A stretch of DNA of 64,000 nucleotides from Thuidium tamariscinum (taxonomy: Eukaryota > Streptophyta > Bryopsida > Hypnales > Thuidiaceae): assembly GCA_947034885.2 (NCBI GenBank), contig OX344753.2:3224001-3288000 (forward strand). Direction: 5' to 3'. Below are positions 49,101 to 61,670 of the stretch, one piece after another. The translations under genes were made by a program, and so were the position numbers. The notes under the pieces are model-generated. The model had not been told where the DNA came from and searched no databases. It worked only from the letters and a program-made list of their open reading frames with translations. The number at the start of each line of letters is the position of its first letter. Position 1 is the first letter of the stretch.

Positions 49101-52100
49101 TCCACTGCATTGAAATGGAGGTGGTGATTGTATGTGCACATCGATAGCAAAGGCAGGTCTCCTTTTTCTTTCTAAATGCCGAAGGTGTGATGGTCTTTTT
49201 CTTCTGGAGGAAGCACAATAGGAAACGGACATATGAATTTGACGTCTGACATGTGGTTGCATGGGAATCGTACTTGTGTTCAACAAGAAAATGGTAAATT
49301 AACATGGACTTGGTTGGAATTTCAGAACCGCAGTAGTAAGATCTAGCACTTGGAATGCATCTTACATTTGCAAACAAAGAGACTTCGTCTTCTTCCGGGA
49401 ATTTCAGGGTTCATTGCATGCGAGACACGGTCTATAGCTGCATCGGTACACGATCTTCAACTTCTAAGATCATTTCCTGTATCACAGGTATTCCATCATC
49501 ACTGGTTCAAATTCATACCCATTCAATGATATCATTTGTCTGCTCCTTAAATTGTATAGCCCTAAAGTTTGAAAAATCAAGTTATATTTGAGATTTGATT
49601 TATTGAAAGCAATCTGTGAAAGGACAGCATAATAAGTTGTGTGTACTACTCACATAGTGGACACTTATCTAGTGAATGTGAGTTCTAGAGTAAAACTGCA
49701 ATTCATGATAGTATTGATCGGATTTCTAGATGATGAAGAAACTGAACACTGAATTGAGAAAGAGAGTACCTTCCTCAAATGATGAAGGTGAATTATACTG
49801 GGAACTTGTTTTCAGAAAACATGACTAAGTAAGCGTAGTCGGAAAACATGAAAAACCGTGTTCACGGTAACATATCAACATGTCACTTTGAATATTCTCC
49901 TGCGCTGAAGAAGTTCCTCCGCGTCTTGTTAGTGCTTGCAGGGATACGCAAAGAACATGAGGAAAAACACCGGGCAGTTCCATAGAGAGTCAACTTGTAA
50001 ACTCCAAGCTCTGCAACAAGCGTAAGAAGATCGGTATTCCAGCAGTCGAAATTGTGTTGGGTCCCACAGGTGAAAAACACCTTTATTGCTTGTCTCTTTC
50101 TGTTATACATTGTCCATTTAAGTCTATCTTGCAAGATATCTGCTCCGTAACGTCACCATCAGCAACGCTATTTTGGAAAGTAATGAGCACTAAATCATTA
50201 GAAATGATGGCCAAAATTAATTATATAATCAGTTGAGTTGTGTTGTCTATTAATGTGTGATATTTGATGTGATTTGCTAAACGTCATAATTAATGACAGT
50301 TGGTATAATATAAAGCTTGGCATTCTGCTAAGTTACTGATTTCTACACATAGTATTCTTTAAATTACTAGAGATGGACAAAGTATTTAGTGGCGTGTATT
50401 ATCTAAGAGATATTTGTCAAATGGAGGAAAAATGAGCACCAAAATCTGGTCTATGGCCTTTTAGTTGTCAAAATTAAAGAAAGTATTTGCTGAACGACAA
50501 GAACAGAATAGGATTTCCTCCTGTAAGACAGAGTTGGTGATTTATTTGCCTTATTCGCTGAATCGTTGCAATGTCTCCATCGCATTAAGTGGAGTCCTAG
50601 GCACAAGGTTTGCATTGCATGTCCTAATTCATGAGTAATAACTGAGACAAGTATACCTTGCAAGGATTTTATTGTGGTAGATTTCCTATGATGATCATTT
50701 ACGAACGAAGCATAGTGACAATAAACTTAAGAGAAATGAGGTAAGTATGCTGTAGGCTTTTGATATTGAAGTTTGAGTAAGTTATATAACGTACTCAAAG
50801 TGAAGACAGTTGTTTTCCGTCTAGTAGTTATAATAAGTTCTCATGCTGAATAGGAATATAATCACAAACTTAGACAAGCACTGATTTGTCTTTTTCCATG
50901 AATAAAACTAGTATGTCTTGTGATGGTTGCAGATTTCGAAGGACTCATGGGAGTTAACTTTTCAAAGGTATGTAGTTAGCTATTTATTGCTTATGAAGAT
51001 CCATATCATTAGCATTATATGTACGCATATTTTTTACTATACATTTGCCAAAGTATTTAGCTTTACTTCTGCGTACAAGTCATGAGAGACTTCTCTTTTT
51101 GGTTAGTTGTATCTAGGAATCCAAATGATGCTTTGATGATCTGTATATTTCCTTATGAGCAGGACTACCTTCTTCCTCTGACAAGTTGTTCGACAAGAGG
51201 CAAAATCTGGAAAACCAATCAAGAAGTACATGTTCAGGAAGTAAAGAAGCAAGTTTGCAGATTTGCCAGTGGGCAAGACATGGAGGTATGAGGTTTGATT
51301 AATCTATGCAAAAGTTTTACAATAGACTGATGAAGTATTCTCCAAATGTACTCAGTTCTTAAACTTCATATGTATGTCTTGTAAAAGTTTGCAATACATT
51401 AATGAAAACGGTGCATCTGTTTTCTCAGTGACATGTGGTGTGTATGGCTTTCAGCAACAAAAAATTTTGATCGCATTAGGTACGTTGAATTCCACCATCT
51501 TCCAACTAACTAAGAATATGTGAAGAAAGAGCACTCCTGAGGTTTTGAAAACTGAATTTGTGAACAGTAATTGCACCTACAAGTAGAGTACACGTCAGGT
51601 TAGCAGTAATGTTGTTGAATCTTCTACCGCATTCTGAAGAAATTCCCTCCTTAGATGTCAAAGTTGCATTGGCGTACCTTCTTCCGAAGGTGTTCCGCTC
51701 TGTAGTGTAGATTAAAAATACCGAACTCGTCATACTATAAGGGCATTATCAACATAGTCATTCAAGAAGAAAGACACAAAGGAAAACAGAAGTTGTATAG
51801 AACAACACTTAGTAGTACAACCTCGATGGTAGTGTTTGAATTGTAGGTCGTGGGTGTTGTTTGTTTGTTTGTTTTGAACATGCACTAGTACGTCAGTGTT
51901 AGCATGGAGTTATACTTTGTAAATTCAAGTGTTCATAAGGGTATTGTGTCCTCAGAAGTTTAGGGAAGCTCCTGAAGTATGCGATGAAGATATACATTAT
52001 GATGTGCTCCTATGCTATTGTGCTCGTAGATGTTGATGCATATAAGTTTTGAATGGATTTCCCTTGTGTGGGTGTTGTGAGCATGTCACCTTCTTGCAAT

Positions 52101-52260
52101 GATGAGAACTTGGGGTACATGCAAGTTGCAGCCATTTGCAAATCATTTCTTTCTTGCAGGTACTGGACAGGATCAAATAATTTTTAAGTACTTGTGACTA
52201 AATATTTCAAGTACTCATCAAGAAAACAACAAAAATCTCTGCAAAAGCAAAGTGGAAAAT
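46174..52260. other. Central 6 kb between the divergent CACTA genes
   Basis: This interval must hold the promoters of both genes. A stretch at about 47100-48850 is clearly richer in G+C than the rest. Minus-strand frames there, bounded by plausible splice sites, include 48539-48297 (LKSLNFTTLNWGAQGKQLQQ, after acceptor CTTTGCAG) and 47658-47419 (FVALCLSNPNIAEVEVSSD). Their leucine spacing recalls leucine-rich repeats. They may be a captured host gene fragment. A plus-strand exon-like piece at about 51163-51285 lies between CAG and GTATGAGG. None can be assigned. Confidence 0.4.
47419..48560 (-). pseudogene. Possible captured host gene fragments with leucine-rich pattern
   Basis: Three minus-strand pieces read LRELNSLDIQDFNFAD (about 48580-48540), ISLKSLNFTTLNWGAQ (from 48531) and CLSNPNIAEVEVSSDSLGG (about 47500-47440). 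Leucines and hydrophobic residues recur as in leucine-rich repeats. The pieces do not join into one frame without assumed introns. CACTA elements are known to carry host gene fragments. The assignment is weak. Confidence 0.25.
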
Positions 52261-55200
52261 ATGCGTCGAAGGTTGTGTGCGGCTTACCATATAGAGCGCA
52301 CAATAGCTAATAGGCTGGGATTACGTGAATATCCTTGTGCATGCACACGTTGCAGAGGCGGACGATTGAAGAAAGTTGACATCGTTGCAAGGCACCATCG
52401 TGCTAATGGACGTGATCCATACTTAATATACCCTGTCATGGTAATATTTCGTTTTGAATTCAACACCTTGTTTGTTCATCTTCACTTTTCACTTTAATTT
52501 GTAGGTTGCATAATAGAGCGCCATGCTGCCCGTCCCACTCAGAGTACGTTTTCCATTGTCTTATTCTTCTCACAAAGGTATTATGTATTGTTTTTACAAA
52601 TACATATAGGAAATGTTGTTGAGTGATGGGTTCACTTTAGATTTAGAGGTACATAATTGTGCTCAGGCAGTGCATGTCTTGATTTTATAAAGTTCTTACT
52701 CCAGTTGTCATCGTCTTTGGTGATCTACAAACTGTGGATGGGCAAAATGTATGTCGTCCTACTCGACGTCCACATCGACAGGAAGAGCTGTATCGACGTG
52801 AGGGACATGAAAACGGGAATGAAGGATTCACGTGGCCAAATAGGACTGTTGTTGATGTGGAAAATATGGCTCGGGATGCCTTCGGCCGAGTAGATGAAAT
52901 CCATGATGATGTTCTCGATGAGGATGGTCAAGCACCTAATGATGTCAACAACATCGAAGGAGATGGATCCTAGAGCGAAGAAAACTTGGAGTATTTGGTA
53001 CGAGAATCCACTCAACCAGTTTTTGAAGGTAGTACTCTTAATCGTCTCCAATGTGGCATTGTATTCTTCTCTCTATGCAGTCTTTACTCAGTACCACAAA
53101 CTTTCATGGATGCAATGTTAACTTGGATAGCCGGGGACCTTCTTCCCACGTCGAATTGCTTCCCGAGAACATCTTATGAGGTGAAGACTATGTTGATGAG
53201 GTTGGGACTAAAACATCAGCAAGTGCATTGTTGTCCTAACAGTCATGTGCTCTATGAGGGGGACAACGAGGACCTAATTGAGTGTCCAACATGCCAACAA
53301 AGTCGTTATATTCCGGGATCTGACAGAGTTCCACGAAAGGTTGTACGATACTTTGATGTCATACAACGTTTGCTGCGAATGTTCAAATGCCCAGAAGTAG
53401 CCAAATACATGACTTGGTATGACAACCATAGATCAAGAGGGCAAGTAATGAGGTCTGCATGTGACAGTTTGCAGTGGAAGAATATTGATCGAATTCATCC
53501 TGACTTTGCGGAAGTGAAGACAAATCTCCGTCTTGGACTGGTTGGAGATGGCATTATTCCATACAGAAACAATGCCATCAAACATTCGACTTGGGTTTTC
53601 CTAATTACAATTTATAATCTCCCCCCTTGGCTTTTAACTAAAAAATTCTTCATATCACTAGCTATACTAATTCCTGGTCCTCAATCTACTACAAGTGATA
53701 ATGTGGATGTTTTCCTACGTCCATTAGTGCGTGATCTACTGAAGTTGTGGACGAGTGTGCCGGCAATAAATATGTCAAAACCTGATGGAGAAAGAAGATT
53801 CATTTTGAGAGCACTGTTATTGTGGACAGTAAATGATTTTCCTGCGTATGGACTTCTATCAGGTCAACAAACCCATGGGTATAAAGGGTGCCCCCTGTGT
53901 GGTCCAGAGACGTGCGCAGAGTATGCCCCACTACTTAGAAAAATGATATATCTTGGAGGAAGACGATACCTTCATGCCAATCACCCATTTCGAAGGGCTA
54001 GAGCTGCATTTAATAATCACCCAAAGTGGGATATGACTCCAGATAGACCAACAGGAGAAGAAATTTTGCGATGGGCATGCGAAAGGGAAGACTATCTAAA
54101 CGAAGGTGGAGTTGAGAATTCAGAGGACGACCCTGTAAAACGTCATGGCGTTAAACGGAAGAGTGCACTGTACGAGCTGCCTTATTGGAAGGTGCGTTCA
54201 TGAAATAATGTTATAAAGGGAGTTTGAAATTATTTCAGTTGTACCAAATTCATGGAACTTTTTTTTTTGTCTATCATGAGGCTTGGTAAAATCGTAATAG
54301 TTGCTGAATGCAAGAAGTGTCATGTCTTGTGGAAAAAAAAAAAAAAATTGAACTGTATGAGGGATTAATTATGTTGACTTATGCATATTCGTTTTTGTTG
54401 GAAGCTAGTGTATCATTCACTGTTTTAGTTGTCAACAACCGTATCTTTCTCAGAAGTGTATTACTGATTGTGAGAATCAATATTCCTTGCAAATCAGTGT
54501 TCCTAGGAATGAGCAGAGAAAGTGTAATATTGTTAAATTTTTTAAAAACACGTAATTGTATGCATTGAAGTCTGGTACTCATGCCTCCATATTCTTCTTC
54601 ATTTCTGGTCAATTTGTTCATGTAGGGATATAGAAGGATTTGACTGAAGGTGAGGCCCTTAGAAGCCTTTGACACCTGAAATGCAGTGTATGAGATGAAG
54701 TTTCATGAGTCGCAGTGAAAAATGCATTTCTGTAATTAGGAATCCTACGTAGAATTAAAAACGATAGAAAATCTTTTTTTTTGTCAATGACAATGAATTA
54801 ATTCATTTAATCGGATGCAAATTTTACGCAAGAGAGAATATTTAGTATACAACCATGACAGTGAAATATAATATTTCAACAGTTGTGTTTTGAACTTCTG
54901 ATATGGAGGCTGTCATTTCACATCATTTACAAGTCTGTAGGGGAGAAATGAGAAGATTCCTTTTAGGGCAATGTTGTGTGCTTGTCACATCCAATCCGTT
55001 TTAGGGGTGGAGATTGAAATTACTTTGTGTTTGATCGAAGTCAATTGTACAGAAATTTGTGCTTCTTAATTCTGTAGAAAGGTTACTGAGTGAAAACTTG
55101 GAACGATGATGATCAACTTAAGTTCTCAATCAATTTCTTCATTAAAATATAATTGTTAATAGAACTTAGAATTAGCTGAGGACTAATACTTTAAAATTGG

Positions 55201-57571
55201 AATCTTTGTAATAATATTTAATGAGATGCTTCTGAAATTTACATTGGCTTTTTCCAAATACGCAATAGTGGCGAAGCGGTGTCTACCTAGAATTCTAAAA
55301 ACAGTTTACCACTTACTGAGGCTTCTTTTCATAATGGCAAGGTTGATACAATGTTTAGAAGCAGTTTGAAATTAACTATTGCTTGATGTTGCCAAAATAG
55401 TCAATAGTGTATAGTAGTTGAGAGAGTGAGAGAGTGTTGGTTAATCTGGATGAAGAATTTCAATTGACATTTGGGTTTGTTGATGTCATTGCAGGACCAC
55501 CTTGTACGTCAAGCTTTAGATCCCATGCATTGCGAGAAAAACCTTTGTGAAAATATATTAAAGACAGCAATGGGTGAGAAAGATTGCCCCGCAGTAAGAG
55601 TTGACATGCAAACAAGGAATATTCGTCCACATCTTCATTTGCAAGTTGTGGGTCCAAACGGTGATAGATTTTATATGCCGGATGCTACCTATGTTTTATC
55701 TGCTGTGGATAAGGCGAAGGTGTTCCGTGTACTGAAGTCGTTGAAGACTCCAACAAATTATGCAAGCAATTTGCACAACAAAATCAACAAAGGGAAGTTT
55801 AGTAGTCTTAAATCACATGACTATCATGTTCTTATGCAGCAAATTCTGCCATTATGTTTTCGAAAAGTCTCTAATAAGTCTTTTGCCAGAGCAGTGATAC
55901 GAGTGAGTAGAGTGTTTAAGAGAATTTGTGCCAAGACAATAAATGGTGAAGATCAAGAGCAATTTACAGCGGATTGCGCAGAAAGTATGTGCTTGCTAGA
56001 AAAAGAGATGCCACCATCGTTTTTTGATATAATGCCACATCTTCCTAACCATTTAGTGGAAGAGGTTTTCCTATGTGGTCCCGTTCATGCAAGGTGGATG
56101 TACCCTTATGAGCGTTATTTCAAGAATTTGAAAGGATTTGTGCGGAATTTAGCAAAACCGGAAGCAAGTATTGCTCAAGGTTATCAAGTGGAAGAAGCCT
56201 TGGGGTTCATTACTGAATATATGGCAGACTACAACATTACTTCACGACGAGTGTGGGATGACAAAGAAGAGCCAACGATGGTGGATGAAATTTTGGAAGG
56301 GAAGGGCAAACCGAGAGATCTATCTGAGGAATTGAGGGATGCAATGCATGCATTTGTTTTGGACAATGCAAACCACTTGGAGCCATACAGAGAGTAAGAC
56401 TTTCCATTCTAATTTTGAAAAGATGTAGGGGAGTCTCTGTGGTCGACATGGTACGAAGTGGGCGTGAAAGACAAGAGTTTGGTATGCGTAAGGACTTTGT
56501 GAAGAGTGGACATGAATAAAAGTTTATAGTTATGGACGAGAGCGTCTTTAGCAAAAGGGCATGAATAGTAGATCATTCAGTACTTTGGAAGTCAACATTC
56601 ACACGACATGAACATACATGAGAATATTTTTTAATTAGTGAAATAAAATTTTAAAACACTAACTTCTCTTGTATTGTGATTTTGGGTGTAGAAGGTATCA
56701 ACAACTTTGGCAAGAAAGAACAGTAGCACGAGAAGAGTTCCGTCGAAGGCACCCACGAAGGAATGGAAGAAGATGGCAACCGTATCCCACTGAGTTGGAA
56801 GAGTTACCACCTTTCCCTACATGGATCCGAAAAGACATCGAGGATGCTAAAGAAGGAGGGATTGTGGTTCCTGAAGATGTGGAAGATTCATCGAAACCAC
56901 CGAACTTACGAGCACGTAAATTCAAGAGTATGTATGCATATGGTTATCACTTCCGAGTGAAGAGTGCAGAGAGTAGCTTGAGCACCTTTGACTCGGGGTT
57001 AGCTGCTGTTTTTCGCAGATATTGCCGATCAGGCAGACGAGATCAAAATCCAGTGGATGCTACTTTGGAATACATAGGCCAAATTTTGGAGATTGTGGAG
57101 TTGAACTATGAACGACATTGCACCGTCTTGTTCGTGTGTGAATGGGTGAAGGCTAATTACAGGGGGAGGAATGCCACAATAAAGAAAGATGAATGGGGAT
57201 TCACTATGGCCAATTTCAACTCCCTTGTACCATTTGGATATGAATCGTTTGCTTTCCCAATTAATTGTGACCAGGTATTTTTTTCGGATGATGAAGATGA
57301 GCCAGGATGGAAGGTAGTATTACGAACTGAGGTTAGGGGGCGTAGAGTAGATAGTGAAATGGAGGATGAAGAAGAAAGTGAGATGTTCAGAATGGGAGAG
57401 AATTCAGATTTTGAGGGACTTGAAGCTGCAGCCTTCAGTGAAGAGGAAAATGGAGTTCCCATCCGCACAGGTAGAAACATTGAGATGAATGAAGTGCTTG
57501 GAGAGGGGATAGAAGAAGCAGCTTCAAATTTTGACCGGGATCTCGGAGAGTCCTCAGAAGATGAAAATTGA
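52261..57571 (+). CDS. TNP2-type CACTA transposase (four exons, one in-frame stop)
   Basis: Exon 1 (52261-52440) carries the N-terminal transposase-associated motif EYPCACTRCRGGRLK. Exon 2 (start uncertain, open from 52683, to 54191) carries the Transposase_21 core with CPNSHVLYEGDNEDLIECPTC, candidate catalytic Asp in LVGDGIIPYR (53547) and Asp in TVNDFPAYG (53835), and a zinc-type CPLCGPETC. Exon 3 (55495-56393) opens DHLVRQALDPMHCEKN with the candidate third acid, Glu, at 55534, then a DUF4218-like region. Exon 4 (56692-57571) has FRRRHPRRNG, FPTWIRKDIE and a DUF4216-like GYESFAFPINCDQVFF. Junctions 2-3 and 3-4 agree in phase; junction 1-2 is unresolved. Total is about 1,150 codons, normal for the family. 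A TAG at 52971-52973 interrupts exon 2. The protein would cut and join the CACTA ends in the nucleus. Confidence 0.85.
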
Positions 57572-57856
57572 AATGTAAGAATCAGAAGCACTGTATGCAA
57601 TTAATGGAAGTTCATGTCAGTTGAATTGGTTGGGAGAGAACTCCGTATATCAATTGCAAGAGTTTGGAAGTTAGATTCCATGTTGAAAAGGGCAGCAATT
57701 AGAAAAAACATATATTTCTTTCAATTTACATGATGGAAGAAGTTGAATGGTTTTTAGGGGTTCTATGCATTGTGTGATGGTTGTCATTGTCACAGGTAGG
57801 CACCCAATACTACTGTGGTGGACAGGGATGATTGTGTTTTTCACTTTTTTCATCTA

Positions 57857-58128
57857 AGGTAGGTACACCCAAAAGCGTCAGTTTCTCTACTGTGCCTAGT
57901 TCTTGTTATTATGTTGTTCAAATTTTTTTACAGTCTTGTTGGTGAGTGAAAGCATGTTCCAACGCACCAAAGAACAGTGGATTTGGATACCGTATACAAA
58001 AGTTATTAACAGTCAAAGTGTGTTTCTGAAAGCGCCATCTACAGTCTGGGTACATGACTGATTTTGAAAATCTATGCACGTGGTACAGAGCGCTTTAAAG
58101 TCAGGTGCCATTTTGGGTGTACCTACCT
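57857..58128. mobile_element. TA-flanked MITE, 272 bp, copy 1
   Basis: Perfect inverted ends AGGTAGGTACACCCAAAA are flanked by TA (57855-57856 and 58129-58130). TA duplication fits Tc1/mariner-type MITEs, although the ends do not resemble classic Stowaway. The body is the inverse of the copy at 59700-59972. It was inserted into the CACTA element after the 3' end of the transposase gene. Confidence 0.85.
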
Positions 58129-59699
58129 TACTACGGAGTGGTTGCGAAGGTTTCGAGCATGGACCATTGAAGTAAGTGTACACTTCATGTAGAATATAAA
58201 GTACATGTGGTTGCTTTAAAGCACGTGTTCTTATTTCTAGTGATTGCATCAGAACATATGGTAGTTGAAGAGGTATGTGAAGTATGGAATTCCTGGGGCT
58301 AGAGAGGTCATGTTTCTTATTGTTCAATGCCTTCTTTGAATGAAAATTATTTTATTGTAACTATGGGGTTGTTGAATTAAAATGTTGATACCATCAGAAG
58401 GACATGCACATGGCAGTTTTCATTATAGTCCTCGTTATAGTCTGGGAGTTTTAATGAAATGTCTTTATAGTTGGTTCACTGAATTTCATTCCTGAATTTG
58501 CAAAAGTGTGTTTTCCATTCTTCCATTGTAATGTGTTGTTTAAAGTAGGCTTCTGATTTACTAATTAATTACTATGTGGAAGTGGGGGTTAGAGTAATTG
58601 GAGCTATTGTGTAGAAGTCGGGAATACAGTGACCTTTGTACGACTTGCTGTGGAAAGTCTCATTCATTTTCAAGCGTGGCTTTTTATATATGGTATAAGA
58701 AAAGGACGCGTAGAACATTAATGTTGTCACTATTAAAGATGTTTGTATTGCTTTGAGGCTAGAGGAAGATGAAGAGTAATGTAGAGAGTTTTATTTTTTA
58801 ATTAATTAATTTAATTTCAAAATGTTTAGTCCATTAAGAGAGAAATAGCATTTCTGTTGGTACTTCTTCAAATAGAAAGCAGTCCTGGCTTCTCTTGCTG
58901 TTATTTTATCGAGTATTTGTTTTTATAGAAGACATGAGTAGAAGAAATGTACTACTGTTTTATAGATTTTCAAAGGAAATTGTTAGTAATTGTTGATTGA
59001 TTATTTGAAAAATGTATTTTTAACTTCGATGGAAAGTGAAGCAGATGTCAATGATGAGCAAAATTTCCTTCTTAATGTGAAGGAGATGTTGTCTACCCTT
59101 GCCCACAAGGATTGCATGCTTCTTATGTAATTTTTGCATTGAGGTATGTTCATTCCACATGGAAGAAACTGTGTGTGTTATTTGTCTTTAAAAGTCCACT
59201 AGTGCCCTAGTTTGATTCCGAAAATAATGTTTTAAATTGACAGGAATCTAAGTAGTTTATGTTTTCAAAATTGTTTGATCTCTCTAGTTGGGAATTTTTA
59301 TAAAAGAAGGTGATAGGAAACCTGAATACAACAATTTCATATAAAATGAACAATAATATGAGAACATCTTTGAACGTCCATTTCATTAATTAGAAATTAA
59401 GAGCAGACTCTTCAAAAACAAAGTCAATAGAATCGCTTGAATTGGCAATGACATTTGTGCAATTAAAATGTCAAGCAGATGTTCTTCACAATGATCTTGG
59501 ATTGGTGCAATTGGGAGGCAGTCTCTGAAGTCAGCGAAGTATGACAGTGATGGTAAAATGTAAGTGTATTTTACTTATTAATTCAGTTTTCTGATTTCAA
59601 GTTTGGAAAATACTGTTCACTTTGTAAGTTCATTAGGTCATTGTGATTGCACTTGTGAAATGGGGTCATAGTCTTGAAGAAGAGATTCAGGTAGAAATA

Positions 59700-59972
59700 A
59701 GGTAGGTACACCCAAAAGTGCCCTGTTTCTAAAAGCGCCATCTATAGCGCACATACATTTCCAAAATCAGTCATGTTCACAAATTGTAGATGGCGTTTTC
59801 AGAAATAGACTTTGACTGTTAATAACTTTTGTATACAATATCCGAATCATGCGTTCTTTGGTGCATTGGAACATACTTTCACTTGCCAACAAGACTACAT
59901 AAAAATTTGAACTAATTAATAGTAGGAAGTAGGCTCAATATGAATAAGTGGCGCTTTTGGGTGTACCTACGT
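59700..59972. mobile_element. TA-flanked MITE, 273 bp, copy 2
   Basis: The ends are AGGTAGGTACACCCAAAA and, inward, ACGTAGGTACACCCAAAA, flanked by TA (59698-59699 and 59973-59974). It shares GTTCTTTGGTGCATTGGAAC with the truncated copy at 25885-26050, and the inverse with 57857-58128. Confidence 0.85.
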
Positions 59973-60507
59973 TAGCCAAAGGGGACCATGAGGTTAATTT
60001 CATAAGTGGAATAAGTCTATAAAATTTTGTTTCTTGTGACTATAATGTCTACCTAGCATGCATCATACATATGGTAGTACATGAACCTTGTCCAAGAGGG
60101 ATACAATAGGCTTTCATATCCTGAATTGAATTTCTTATAATGATGCTTAATAGACTTGGAGTCTAGGATTTTCTTGTTATTTTCTGTTGACTTATTTGCA
60201 AAGAAGGTAGACATTTTTCATCTTCATAGTTGCCTTGCAAAGCTAAGTAAACAAGCAAAGGAAAGTGTGAGAAGAACTTGCTTTTTTGAAAGAGGCGTGA
60301 TCCTGCACATCATTGGAAAAGATTAGAGCTTTGTGCTTGAGGTGCAAAGAGATTCTGGAACTGTATTACTAGTTTGTATAGTATGAGGGAATGTTCTACC
60401 TTGGCGTATTGTAGGAATCATAATTAATATTATTGAGTAGTAGCATTGAAGATTGGAGAGCTCGTAATTTGAATATTGATATTTATGCTCTTTTTTTGTA
60501 TTGCAGC

Positions 60508-60660
60508 ACGTATAAGAAGGACCCTTCATTCGCATGCCAGCATGTGTGGTGTACAAGGTTGTTATTCAACAACAATGTTAATGGAGTTGAAAGTGAATTG
60601 CTGAGTCTTTTGACTGAGAGTCAGCCTCCTCACTCACATTATGAAATAGCTGAGACCTAA
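60508..60660 (+). other. Possible terminal exon of an unknown CACTA-borne frame
   Basis: After an acceptor-like TTTTTGTATTGCAG (ending 60507) an open frame reads TYKKDPSFACQHVWCTRLLF and ends with TAA at 60658-60660. It lies 3 kb beyond the TNP2 stop and has no recognised domain. It may be a remnant exon or chance. Confidence 0.25.
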
Positions 60661-61670
60661 AACTGGGATTGTAGGTATTGTTTCTTTGAGAATTGAATTT
60701 GTTCAACATATTACTTCTCACAAGTCACAAGGCACTTGCATTGTTGATGGCTTGATATATGAGCTGAATTAGGTCTAGTTTTTGTGAAGTTTACAAGAGC
60801 TAATAAACAGAAGATGCAAGACAAGTTTTTGCATAGATTCCAGTTGCAGGTGGAATGAAGTTGAAATTGGTCACAGTGAGCAAATTTTTCTTGCAGCTGT
60901 GCGTAAGTATTGTATAGAATAAACGTGTTTGTCGTTCCAAAATTCCTTGGATTTAATGCATTCACAATTTCACACCCAATGTGTTCGGAATCAGCAAATG
61001 TTATATTTTTCAACCTAGAAATGTAAACAATAATAGTAGCTATATTATTCTGGTAGTCACAGTACCTTACGTGTATAATAAATTCAAAACATGAATCTAG
61101 GTTATGAAAGTTTTATAGTCAGAAGTAAGAGGCTAGTTGTATTAAATGAGACATGTAGGTTTGAATAAGAGGGCAATCACTTTTAATCCTTTGTATCGTT
61201 GCTTTATACACACATGCCCACTGATGTAGTATGTGAAATTTGCAGCATGAATGAAGTCATGAGGGTATTTTCAGAATTTCAGTAGAACATGCACCATTCC
61301 AAAATACAACTGAGAAAACCTCCGTACTTTCACTAAGATATGCATTTTTGTAGTATATGCATCTTATAAACCACATACATTTAGTTTTCAATAATATCAC
61401 CACGTTTGAAAAGGCTCCATGTTCAACAATGTCTAAATCAACAACAAACATGTAGCATCTGTTGAAGCCTTTCCAAGTATCTGTCCAATTTAACAGATTG
61501 TGACCTCATGTGCTCCAAACAACACAAATTTGTTGGTTTTCTGTTGTCTTGGTCACCATTTTCTAGTAGTGATAACAAAAAACATCATAAAAACATTAAA
61601 GATAATTATGATATTGAAACTAAGAAAACACCAATACTAGTAATACAACATCAACAACATGAGAAATTAA

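Larger units (their letters stand above)
40367..61571. mobile_element. CACTA (En/Spm) transposon, 21,205 bp, both ends and both genes present
   Basis: The left end, CACTACTAGAAAAA, and the right end (inward CACTACTAGAAAATGG) share 13 terminal bases and a second block, CAACAGAAAA[TC]CAAC, about 28 bases in. The 3-bp duplication ATA flanks it at 40364-40366 and 61572-61574. Inside are two divergent genes: a TnpA-like gene on the minus strand (46173 to 41689) and a TNP2 transposase on the plus strand (52261-57571). Subterminal sequence on the left is rich in TTGTTG/CAACA motifs. Two TA-flanked MITEs are inserted in the right arm. Size is at the upper range for CACTA elements. Each gene has one in-frame stop in my reading, so the copy is probably inactive but young. 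Confidence 0.93.

Noticed and set aside
50451-50663. Minus-strand frame with VITHELGHAMQ, like a zinc-protease HExxH site
   Set aside because: Five residues alone are weak evidence; the downstream sequence lacks the third ligand pattern of matrixins or related families, and no flanking exon supports it.
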